A stretch of 64,000 bases of DNA from an uncultured Sutterella sp. (GTDB lineage Bacteria > Pseudomonadota > Gammaproteobacteria > Burkholderiales > Burkholderiaceae_F): contig CALXXT010000039.1 in the NCBI GenBank assembly GCA_944392755.1, forward strand, positions 1-64,000, given 5' to 3'. Positions 38,179 through 45,525 of the stretch are shown in pieces; positions within the stretch are counted from its first letter, which is position 1; the number at the start of each line of letters is the position of its first letter. The position numbers were made by a program, and so were the translations under genes. The notes beneath the pieces were generated by a model that saw only the letters and a program-made list of their open reading frames with translations, was not told the origin of the DNA and did no database searches.

Positions 38179-39270
38179 TCAGACGAGCAGAACGCCCTGC
38201 ACGCCGCGCTTCGCGTGCGGCTGACTCACCGTGAGGCCGAGAAGCCGCACGCCGTCCTCGGGCAGATCCATGTCGTCGAGAAGCGCGTGCGCCGCGTGCC
38301 TCAGAACCCGCTCGTCGGCGGTCGGCATCGCGAAGGTCTCGCTCTTCGTGCGGGTCGTAAAGTCGCGGTGGCGCATCTTCAGCGTGAGCACCGCCCCCTC
38401 GAAGCGGTGCCGCTGCAGGCGGCGCAGGAGCTCGTCGAGCACTTCGTCGAGCTTGGCCGAAACGGCGTCTCGGCCGCAGACGTCCTCGGCGTAGGTTTCC
38501 TCGCAGCCGACGCTCTTGCGCTCGCGCTCGGCAAGCACGGGCCGGTTGTCGATTCCGCGCACGAACTTGTAGAGAACGGCGCCCTGGGCGCCGAATTCGC
38601 GCGTGAGCTGAGCAAAGCTCATCCGCATCAGCGAGCGGGCATCGTCGATGCCCATCGCGTGAAACCGCCGAGCGGTCGCAGGCCCCACACCCCAGAAGTC
38701 CTCGATCTTGAGGCGCAGGATGAATTCCTTGGCGCGGTCGGGATGAATCGTGCAGAGCCCGTCGGGCTTGCGCCAGTCGCTGGCAATCTTCGCGAGGAAT
38801 TTGTTGTAGGAGACGCCCGCGCTCGCGACGAGTCCGAGTTCGCGGCGGATGTCCGCCTTGATGCGGCGCGCGGCCTCAACCCCGTACTCGAGGCCGAGCT
38901 TGTTGTGCGTGACGTCGAGATAGGCCTCGTCGAGCGAAAGCGGTTCGACCACGTCCGTGTAGCGGCGGAAGATTTCGTGGATTTCCCGCGATACGGCTCG
39001 GTAGTGCGAAAGCCGTCCCTCAACGAAGACGAGCTCCGGGCAGAGCTCCATGGCGAGGCGCGAAGGCATGGCGCTGTGAACGCCGAAGCGCCTCGCTTCG
39101 TAGCTCGCCGTCGCGACAACGCCGCGGCCGTCGGCATGCCCGACCGCCACGGGGCGGCCGCGAAGCTCGGGCCGGTCGCGCTGCTCGACCGAAGCGTAAA
39201 ACGCATCCATGTCGACGTGGACGATGCGCCTTGAGACGTCGTTTTCAAAAATGGGATCGTTCGCTGCCAT
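38179..39270 (-). CDS. dinB: DNA polymerase IV (Y-family)
   Basis: Error-prone translesion polymerase. The ATG at 39270 gives 363 residues (E. coli DinB 351); an 18-residue upstream extension is unlikely. Catalytic carboxylates are present in VHVDMDAFYASVE (D20) and PLSLDEAYLDVT (about D112-E113). VSYNKFLAKIASDWRKPDG is the palm-to-thumb segment, FWGVGPATARRFHAMGI the thumb HhH motif, and the little finger is complete. The end QGVLLV resembles a beta-clamp-binding QxxLxL motif. No LexA-type operator was found upstream, so SOS control is not supported here. Confidence 0.93.
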   Translation of the reverse strand: MAANDPIFENDVSRRIVHVDMDAFYASVEQRDRPELRGRPVAVGHADGRGVVATASYEARRFGVHSAMPSRLAMELCPELVFVEGRLSHYRAVSREIHEIFRRYTDVVEPLSLDEAYLDVTHNKLGLEYGVEAARRIKADIRRELGLVASAGVSYNKFLAKIASDWRKPDGLCTIHPDRAKEFILRLKIEDFWGVGPATARRFHAMGIDDARSLMRMSFAQLTREFGAQGAVLYKFVRGIDNRPVLAERERKSVGCEETYAEDVCGRDAVSAKLDEVLDELLRRLQRHRFEGAVLTLKMRHRDFTTRTKSETFAMPTADERVLRHAAHALLDDMDLPEDGVRLLGLTVSQPHAKRGVQGVLLV

Positions 39271-39677
39271 AAAACTGCACGGATGCTCCGAAGGCGCCGC
39301 AGAACCCTGCGCCCGCGGCCTCATCCTAAACTGCTTTCAGCCGAAAGGGTTGAGTTCGGCTTGTTGCATTTCAAATGAACGATCCCGCGAATTGGAAGTC
39401 ATCAAATCCCTTTTTTTCACCGCGCGCAGAGCATGGATGAGCGGATCGGCACGCAACAGATCCTGGCCTCGTGCCGCGGGCGATTGTGCGGAGCAGGCCT
39501 TGCAGCTCCGGAAGACCGCAACCCAGCCTATTGGTATGGGCGGATGTTCCCGACGCGGACGCCCGGCAGCGCCGTCGGAGCCCCCTTGAAAACGCCTTCA
39601 GCCGAACAGAGGATTTTCGGCCGCCGATTTCGCGCCTAAAATGCGTGGCTACGCTCAAGTTCTACGGAGAAGACTCC
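39271..39677. other. dinB/CoADR divergent intergenic region
   Basis: About 400 bp in which I see no credible gene. A small inverted repeat (39339-39345 / 39355-39361) and a TAAAAT -10-like hexamer (39637-39642), about 36 bp before the reductase start, are the only signals. Overlapping short ORFs on both strands lack family resemblance and ribosome-binding sites. Confidence 0.45.
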
Positions 39678-41405
39678 ATGCAAATCGTCATTGTGGGCGG
39701 CGTTGCCGCCGGCGTTACCGCCGCCACGCGCCTTCGCCGTCTCATGGAAGACGCCAAGATCATCCTGATCGAGCGCGGCGAAAAAATTTCGTTCGCGAAC
39801 TGCGCCCTTCCCTACTACGCGGGTGGGCTCCTCAAGCCCGAAGGGCTCTATGCGGCTCAAGCAGGCGTCGTTTCCGCCCGCAACGCGGTCGACATCCGGG
39901 AACGGCACGAAGTGCTCTCGATCGACCGCGAGGCGAAGAAGCTTTCGGTGAAGAATCTCGTCACGGGCGAAGTCTACGCGCTCGACTACGACAAGCTCAT
40001 CCTCGCGACCGGCGCCGATCCGCGGATGCTTCCGATCGAAGGACTGAAGGAAAACGCACATCCGCTCTGGCGCACCGAAGACGCGATCCGCCTCGAGGAG
40101 GCGCTCTCGAAGAATCCCGAGCTCACGGCCGCCATCGTGGGCGGCGGTGCGGTCGGCCTGGAAGCGGCCGAAAACATTGTCCGCCGAGGCGGCACCGTCC
40201 ATCTTCTTGAATACGGCCGCACGATCATGGGCCGCAACGACGCGGCGCTCTCGGACGCCTTCGTGCACCTCGCCGAGGGAAAGAACCGCCGCCTTGTCTG
40301 GCACCTCGGCCGCTCGGCCTCGAAGATCGAGCGGCTCGATTCGGGGCGCCTTTCGGTGACCCTCACGGATGGAAGCCGCATTGAGGTCGACTACCTCCTC
40401 AGCGCCGCCGGCGTGCAGCCGCGCTCGAAGCTCGCCGAAGCCGCCGGACTGGAGCTTGGGCCCCGCGGCACGATCCTCTGCGACGGCATGATGCGCACGA
40501 GCGATCCGGACATCTTTGCCGCGGGCGACGTCGCCACCTCGCCCGACCCTGAGACGGGCGCCCCTCGTCCCATGATGCTTGCGGGCACGGCCGTGAAGGA
40601 AGGCCGGAAGGCGGCCGACGCCATCGCCGGGCTTGCCGCATCGAAGCCCCTGAAGGGCGGCTTCGGCACCAACGCCGTGTCGCTCTTCGGCACGCTCTGG
40701 GCCTCGACGGGCAAAAACGAGCAGACGCTCATGAACGAAGGCAAGAAGCGCCGCCGCGACTTCTTCACCGCCACCCTGATCGGCTCGAATCATGTCGGCT
40801 GGTATCCGGGCAGCGTTCCGCTTCTTCTTAAGATCGTCTTCGACCCCGAAGGTCGACTCCTCGGCGCTCAGGCCATCGGCCGAGACGGGGCCGACAAGCG
40901 CGTCGACGTCCTCAGCACCGCGATGCGCTTCGGCGCGAACGTCCGCGACCTGCCCGATTTCGATCTCTGCTACTCGCCTCAGACGGGCGCTCCGAAGGAT
41001 CCCGTCAACACGGCCGGCCACCTCGCGGAAAACATCCTGAACGGCCTCGTGCGGTTCATCGAGCCTCAGGAAGTGGCCAACATCTTCGCGGATCTGGCCC
41101 CCGATCTCGGCGACGACGTTCCCAACACGCCCGATCGGACGTACGTTCTCGACGTCCGCACGCCGCCCGAAGTGGCCGACGACCCGATTCCCGTTCCTTT
41201 CGACGCGATTCCGCTCGAGGAGCTCCGCGAGCGTCTCGACGAGATTCCCCGCGACGGCCGAACGATCGTCGTGGTGTGCCGCGCCGCCGTGCGCGCCTAC
41301 ACCGCCGCGCGGATCCTCGACCATAAGGGCTTCGCCAACGTCTTCGTCATGACGGGCGGCATGCGCTACTGGAATCTGGTGCGCCCCAATCTGAAGGGCG
41401 AATGA
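39678..41405 (+). CDS. CoA-disulfide-reductase-like flavoprotein with C-terminal rhodanese domain
   Basis: A 575-residue pyridine-nucleotide-disulfide oxidoreductase of the CoADR/NADH oxidase/persulfide reductase group. The N-terminal FAD motif is IVIVGGVAAGVTAATRLRR. The redox cysteine is Cys42 in SFANCALPYYAGG, typical of single-Cys CoADR enzymes. The NAD(P) motif is AAIVGGGAVGLEAAE, and the second FAD motif DIFAAGDVA. A dimerisation domain follows, then a rhodanese domain (about 480-575) with Cys534 in VVVVCRAAVRAY. This fusion is known from CoADR-rhodanese enzymes, which reduce CoA persulfide or polysulfide. The ATG at 39678 follows GGAG. It heads the redox cluster that continues with fdxA. 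Confidence 0.85.
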   Translation: MQIVIVGGVAAGVTAATRLRRLMEDAKIILIERGEKISFANCALPYYAGGLLKPEGLYAAQAGVVSARNAVDIRERHEVLSIDREAKKLSVKNLVTGEVYALDYDKLILATGADPRMLPIEGLKENAHPLWRTEDAIRLEEALSKNPELTAAIVGGGAVGLEAAENIVRRGGTVHLLEYGRTIMGRNDAALSDAFVHLAEGKNRRLVWHLGRSASKIERLDSGRLSVTLTDGSRIEVDYLLSAAGVQPRSKLAEAAGLELGPRGTILCDGMMRTSDPDIFAAGDVATSPDPETGAPRPMMLAGTAVKEGRKAADAIAGLAASKPLKGGFGTNAVSLFGTLWASTGKNEQTLMNEGKKRRRDFFTATLIGSNHVGWYPGSVPLLLKIVFDPEGRLLGAQAIGRDGADKRVDVLSTAMRFGANVRDLPDFDLCYSPQTGAPKDPVNTAGHLAENILNGLVRFIEPQEVANIFADLAPDLGDDVPNTPDRTYVLDVRTPPEVADDPIPVPFDAIPLEELRERLDEIPRDGRTIVVVCRAAVRAYTAARILDHKGFANVFVMTGGMRYWNLVRPNLKGE

Positions 41406-41413
41406 TGATTTTC

Positions 41414-41447
41414 GGTGCGGCCCGAAGGAGGCCGCACCCTTTAAAAT
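41414..41447 (+). promoter_or_regulatory. Hairpin abutting a -10 element before fdxA
   Basis: A 9-bp perfect stem (41414-41422 / 41430-41438, 7-base loop) directly follows the reductase stop and can terminate it. TAAAAT at 41442-41447 is a plausible -10 for fdxA, placing the hairpin over the -35 position. Confidence 0.5.
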
Positions 41448-41527
41448 AGACAGGTTCGATCCGCCGCAGCCCCTTCTTTTTCACGGATGCCGCGGCCTCG
41501 ATCCTCATTCATTGGAGACCCCCGAAC

Positions 41528-41851
41528 ATGCCTCATGTCGTTTGCGAAGCCTGCATCAACTGCAAGCGCACCGACTGCGTCGACGTCTGTCCCGTCGACT
41601 GCTTCCGCGAAGGTCCGAACTTCCTCGTCATCGATCCCGACGAGTGCATCGACTGCGCCGTCTGCATTCCCGAATGTCCCGAAGCGGCGATCTACGCTGA
41701 AGAAGACGTCCCGGAAGATCAGCAGGAATTCATCGCGCTCAACGCCGAACTCGCCCGCGTTTGGCCGTCCATCACGCGCCGCAAGCCCGCTCCGGACGAT
41801 GCGGACGAATGGCGCGGCGTTCCCAACAAGCGCCAGTATCTGAAGCGCTGA
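41528..41851 (+). CDS. fdxA: 7Fe ferredoxin (3Fe-4S plus 4Fe-4S)
   Basis: A 107-residue cytosolic electron carrier resembling Azotobacter ferredoxin I. The first cluster region is [18 protein letters not shown] (from residue 9), and the second [16 protein letters not shown] (about 39-54). The C-terminal extension with [19 protein letters not shown] and a final QYLKR is diagnostic of FdxA. An additional Cys is present at position 6. The ATG at 41528 follows GGAGACCCCCGAAC. It is followed by a hairpin, then by fpr, its likely reductase partner. Confidence 0.95.
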   Translation: MPHVVCEACINCKRTDCVDVCPVDCFREGPNFLVIDPDECIDCAVCIPECPEAAIYAEEDVPEDQQEFIALNAELARVWPSITRRKPAPDDADEWRGVPNKRQYLKR

Positions 41852-41873
41852 GCTTACCTCGATCCAACCGCTC

Positions 41874-41915
41874 GGAACGCCTGCTCGGCTTGAAACCCGC
41901 AGGCGTTCCCGCGTT
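41874..41915 (+). terminator. Hairpin between fdxA and fpr
   Basis: An 11-bp perfect stem (41874-41884 / 41899-41909) with a 14-base loop, followed by CGCGTTT. It probably reduces but may not abolish read-through into fpr. Confidence 0.5.
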
Positions 41916-41966
41916 TATGGCGGATGCCGGCCAAGAGCGACGCACCCCAAAAGCGGAGACTTCAAC

Positions 41967-42716
41967 ATGATGCACACGAAACTCATCGACAAGACGGAGC
42001 TTGCTCCGCGGCTTTTCCTGCTTCGCTTCCAAAAGCCGGAAGGCTATGCGCACAAGCCGGGCCAGTTCGCGCGCCTCGGACTTGAAGCCGATGGCGGCGA
42101 GCCGATCATGCGCGCCTACTCCATCGCGTCCGCACCGAATGATCCCGAACTTGAATTCCTGATCACCTGCGTGCCCGGAGGCGCCCTGTCCCCGCGGCTC
42201 GTGCAGCTCGAGCCGGGAAGCGAGATCCTCATCGACGACGCGGCCGAGGGCTCGCTCCTCCCGAGCCGCATTCCGGGCGGGCGCACGCTCTGGCTCATGG
42301 CGACGGGATCCGGCCTCTCGCCCTTTCTCGCCATGATCCGCGCGGGGGAAATCTTCGAGCACTGGGAGCGGGTCTTCCTCGTTCTCGGAACGCGCACGCT
42401 TGCCGACGCCTCCGCCGCGCTCCAAGCCGCCCGGGCGGCACGCGACGCAGGCCGGAACCTTCGCCTCTCGCTCTGCATTTCCCGCGAAAAGGAAGGTCTG
42501 CCCGCAGAAGCGCTCGCCATGCGCATCACCGAGGCGCTGACCTCGGGCGAGCTTGAACGGCTTGCGGGCGAGCCGTTCTCGCCGGAATCGTCCCGCGTGC
42601 TCCTTTGCGGCAACCCCGCATTCGTTGCCGAAGCCCGCGCGCGCTTCAAGGCGCTCGGCATCGTCTCTCCGCGCTTCGGCCGTCCCGGTCAGCTCGTCGC
42701 GGAAAACTTCTGGTAG
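41967..42716 (+). CDS. fpr: Ferredoxin-NADP+ reductase
   Basis: A 249-residue bacterial FNR that moves electrons between NADPH and ferredoxin or flavodoxin. The N-terminal FAD domain (about 1-95) contains KPGQFARLGL and the FAD motif RAYSIAS. The NADP domain has LMATGSGLSPFLAMIR and VLLCGNPAFV, ending in the aromatic terminus ENFW. The ending in Trp fits the bacterial subclass. Two Met codons start the frame; either may be used. It lies between fdxA and the RnfB-like gene, 6 bp before the latter, indicating one transcript. Confidence 0.92.
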   Translation: MMHTKLIDKTELAPRLFLLRFQKPEGYAHKPGQFARLGLEADGGEPIMRAYSIASAPNDPELEFLITCVPGGALSPRLVQLEPGSEILIDDAAEGSLLPSRIPGGRTLWLMATGSGLSPFLAMIRAGEIFEHWERVFLVLGTRTLADASAALQAARAARDAGRNLRLSLCISREKEGLPAEALAMRITEALTSGELERLAGEPFSPESSRVLLCGNPAFVAEARARFKALGIVSPRFGRPGQLVAENFW

Positions 42717-42722
42717 TCCGTC

Positions 42723-43328
42723 ATGTCTGCGATCTCCGCCGAGGACGTCAACCGTCTTCTTCCCCAAACGCAGTGCCGCCAATGCGGCTTTTCGGGGTGC
42801 GCAGCCTACGCTGAGGCCATTGCCTCGGGTCAGGCGCCGATCAACCGCTGCGCCCCCGGAGGCGCGGCGGGGATCGAACGTCTCGCCAAACTCCTCGGCG
42901 TCCCGCCGCGGCCCCTTGATCCGGCGTACGGCCGAGAAATGCCGTTCGCCGTTGCGCGCATTCGCGCGGCCGACTGCATCGGCTGCGGCTGGTGCGTCCG
43001 GGTCTGCCCGACGGATGCGATCGCGGGCAGCCCGAAGCGGCTGCACGCCGTGATCGAGCAGCGCTGCACGGGGTGCGCGCTTTGCGCTCCAGCCTGCCCG
43101 ATCGACGCGGTCGAATTCGTCGAGACGGGGACGGAGTGGACGCCTGAAGACGCCCGCCGCGCCCGTGCGTGGTTCGATGGGGCTCAAGCCAGGGACCGCC
43201 GCCGGCGCGCCGCCGAAGAGCTTCGCCTCGCCTCAAGGCGGACCGGCGCGAAAGGCTTTTCCGCGGCCGACTTCATGAAGGACATCCAGGCCATCGCCCG
43301 AGGCCGCCGAACGAAGGAGAATTCCTGA
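42723..43328 (+). CDS. RnfB-like soluble ferredoxin (RsxB-type)
   Basis: A 201-residue iron-sulfur protein. The N-terminal 4Fe-4S module is TQCRQCGFSGCAAYAEAI with a later Cys in INRCAPGG. It is followed by a two-cluster ferredoxin domain with CIGCGWCVRVCPTDAI and CTGCALCAPACPIDAVEF. The arrangement is that of RnfB/RsxB, but the N-terminal membrane helix is missing and no other rnf genes are nearby. It is therefore probably a free electron carrier. The basic C-terminus (RDRRRRAAEELRLASRRTGAKG) is notable. Its stop overlaps the nth start by one base, so translation of the two is coupled. Confidence 0.85.
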   Translation: MSAISAEDVNRLLPQTQCRQCGFSGCAAYAEAIASGQAPINRCAPGGAAGIERLAKLLGVPPRPLDPAYGREMPFAVARIRAADCIGCGWCVRVCPTDAIAGSPKRLHAVIEQRCTGCALCAPACPIDAVEFVETGTEWTPEDARRARAWFDGAQARDRRRRAAEELRLASRRTGAKGFSAADFMKDIQAIARGRRTKENS

Positions 43329-44059
43329 TGCCGACCCGCTTCACCCCTGAAATCCGCGAAGTCTTCATGCAGCGGCTCGCCAAGGAGTTTCCGAATCCCG
43401 AGTCCGAACTCGAGCACCGCTCGCCCTACGAGCTTCTGGTCGCCGTCATGCTCTCGGCGCAGATGACCGACAAGGGCGTCAACCTGGCGACGCGCAAGCT
43501 CTTCGCCGCTGCCAACACGCCGCAAGCGGTTGCGGAGCTTGGAGTCGAGGGGCTCATCCCCTACATCCGCACGGTGAACTACTACCGCACGAAGGCCGAG
43601 CACGTGGTGGCGGCCAGCCGAGCCCTCATCGAGGAGCACGGCGGAGAGGTTCCCGCCGACTTCGACGCGCTCGTGAAGCTCCCCGGCGTCGGACGCAAAA
43701 CCGCCAACGTCGTGCTCAACGTCGCCTTCGGCATGTCGACGATTCCCGTCGACACGCATATTTTCCGGGTGTCGAACCGTACGGGCTTTGCTCCGGGCGG
43801 CAAGCCCGCGGCCGTGGAGAAGAAGCTTCTTGAAGTGGTGCCCGAGCACTGGAAGCACGACGCGCACCACCTTCTGCTTCTTTTCGGGCGCTACATCTGC
43901 AAAGCCCGATCGCCTGAATGCGAGCGCTGCCCCGTGGCTGAATTCTGCTCAGCGCCGGAAAAAGCCGCCCGTCTTGCCGATGCGATCCCCGGCGCGCCCT
44001 CGCTCGATCCCGAGCCGCAAGCTTCCAAGCCGCGGCGGCGCGCGAAGGCTCAAAAATAA
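43328..44059 (+). CDS. nth: Endonuclease III
   Basis: Bifunctional DNA glycosylase/AP lyase that removes oxidised pyrimidines. The protein is 243 residues from the ATG at 43328 (E. coli 211). The HhH motif LPGVGRKTANVVLNVAF carries the catalytic lysine (about K124), the catalytic aspartate lies in PVDTHIFRVSNR (about D142), and the 4Fe-4S cluster ligands are in CKARSPECERCPVAEFC. A basic C-terminal tail of about 30 residues (SKPRRRAKAQK) is longer than in E. coli. It is translationally coupled to the RnfB-like ferredoxin. Confidence 0.95.
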   Translation: MPTRFTPEIREVFMQRLAKEFPNPESELEHRSPYELLVAVMLSAQMTDKGVNLATRKLFAAANTPQAVAELGVEGLIPYIRTVNYYRTKAEHVVAASRALIEEHGGEVPADFDALVKLPGVGRKTANVVLNVAFGMSTIPVDTHIFRVSNRTGFAPGGKPAAVEKKLLEVVPEHWKHDAHHLLLLFGRYICKARSPECERCPVAEFCSAPEKAARLADAIPGAPSLDPEPQASKPRRRAKAQK

Positions 44060-44236
44060 TCCAAATCGCCTATCGCACTCGCAGAACAAGCAAATTTTGC
44101 GAAGATTTTTTCGCTTTCATCCCGCACTTAACGCGCGGCGAGCCGCAGAATAGAAAGAGTTTCCCCGTCAAGCCGGCCAATTCCGTCCGGCGGACGGCTT
44201 CATCGAGTTTGAATGCATTATCCAAGGAGAATTTCC

Positions 44237-45448
44237 ATGTCTTGCTGCAACCAGAAAACGTGTCCCCCGACACCGACCTACAGCGTCGTCGGCACCCCTC
44301 AGGGGGTTTCCGCCGTCCAGGAAATTCTTGCCCTGGCCAACCGCCCGGAGGTCATCAGTTTCGGGGGCGGCCTTCCGGCGCCGGAAGGCTTTCCGGTGCG
44401 TGAAATCGCCGAAGCGTGCGAATGGGTGCTGAAGACTCAGGGACCGCGCTCGCTTCAGTATTCCGCCGTCGAAGGCATGCCGGAGCTGCGCGAGCTCCTC
44501 GCTCGGCGTGAAACCGAAAAGGGCGTGCCGACCTCGGCCGACGAAGTTCAGCTCACGACGGGCTCGCAGCAGGGGCTCGATCTGCTCGCGCGCCTTTTCT
44601 GCGACAAGGGCTCGAAGGTTCTCGTCGAGAGCCCGACCTACCTCGGCGCCCTCTCGGCCTTCAAGCTGAGCCAGCCCGAATTCGTGGAGCTGCCCGTCGA
44701 CGAGGAAGGCCTCAACCCGGCCGCCATGGGCGAAGAATGCCGCGGCGCCCGCTTTGCCTACATCATGCCGACCTTCCAGAACCCGACGGGCCGCACGCTT
44801 TCGCTCGAGCGCCGCAAGCTGCTCGCCGAAAAGGCCCGCGAATACAACTTCTGGATTCTCGAGGACAACCCCTACGGCGAGATCTGGTACGACGAAGAAC
44901 CGCCCGTTTCCCTGCGCGCCTTCTGCCCCGAGCGCGTCGTGTCGCTGCAGACGATGTCGAAGGTGCTCGCCCCGGGCTTCCGCCTCGGCTACTTCATCGG
45001 TCCGAAGCACGTCCTCGCCGCCATGGCTGAAATGAAGCAGGCCATGGACCTGCACACCGCAACCTTCACGCAGCTCGTGACGGCCCGCGTGCTCAACGAG
45101 GGCCTCTTCAAGGAACACCTCCCGATGGTGCGCGCCCTCTACAAGTCCCATGCCGAATGCATGCTCAAGGCGCTCGACGATTTCATGCCGAAGCGCGACG
45201 ACATCGAATGGACGCATCCGAAGGGCGGCATGTTCATTTGGCTGCGTCTGCCCGAATCGATCGACAGCGCGGACCTTCTGAAGAAAGTGCTCGCCACCGA
45301 CGTGCCCGCCGCGTTTGTTCCGGGAGCGCCCTTCTTCGCGCACGAACCGAAGCGCAACTACTGCCGCCTCTCCTTCGTGACGGTTCCGAATGAAAAGATC
45401 ATCGCCGGCGTGAAGTCGATTGCCGACACGCTGAAGTCGATGCTGTAA
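44237..45448 (+). CDS. PLP-dependent aminotransferase, class I/II (2-aminoadipate/LysN-like)
   Basis: A 403-residue fold-type I aminotransferase related to 2-aminoadipate, multisubstrate and MocR-type C-terminal domains. The ATG at 44237 has AAGGAG seven bases upstream. Motifs are ISFGGGLPAPEGFP (N-terminal substrate arm), TTGSQQGLDLLARLF, the NPTG tetrad in PTFQNPTGRTLS, ILEDNPYGEIWY, and the Schiff-base lysine in TMSKVLAPGFRLGY (about K242). The stretch GGMFIWLRLP is also typical. The N-terminus begins MSCCNQKTCPPTP, an unusual cysteine cluster. The substrate is unknown. Upstream lies a 177-bp spacer after nth; two hairpins follow. Confidence 0.88.
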   Translation: MSCCNQKTCPPTPTYSVVGTPQGVSAVQEILALANRPEVISFGGGLPAPEGFPVREIAEACEWVLKTQGPRSLQYSAVEGMPELRELLARRETEKGVPTSADEVQLTTGSQQGLDLLARLFCDKGSKVLVESPTYLGALSAFKLSQPEFVELPVDEEGLNPAAMGEECRGARFAYIMPTFQNPTGRTLSLERRKLLAEKAREYNFWILEDNPYGEIWYDEEPPVSLRAFCPERVVSLQTMSKVLAPGFRLGYFIGPKHVLAAMAEMKQAMDLHTATFTQLVTARVLNEGLFKEHLPMVRALYKSHAECMLKALDDFMPKRDDIEWTHPKGGMFIWLRLPESIDSADLLKKVLATDVPAAFVPGAPFFAHEPKRNYCRLSFVTVPNEKIIAGVKSIADTLKSML

Positions 45449-45455
45449 CGGCCTC

Positions 45456-45520
45456 CGAAGCGCCATCGGGCGCTTCGCTTCGCACAGGGCCGCCGGGGTT
45501 GCATTCCGGCGGCCTTTCTT
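45456..45520 (+). terminator. Terminators after the aminotransferase
   Basis: A first 9-bp stem (45456-45464 / 45469-45477) is followed by a second 9-bp stem (45488-45496 / 45506-45514) with TTTCTT directly after it. Confidence 0.75.
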
Positions 45521-45525
45521 CTGCA

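Noticed and set aside
39271..39330. LexA operator upstream of dinB
   Set aside because: I searched by eye for a CTGT-N8-ACAG type box and found none, so SOS regulation is not claimed.
39209..39658. Short frames in the dinB/CoADR intergenic region
   Set aside because: Several overlapping frames exist on both strands with low-complexity translations. None has a start signal or family resemblance.
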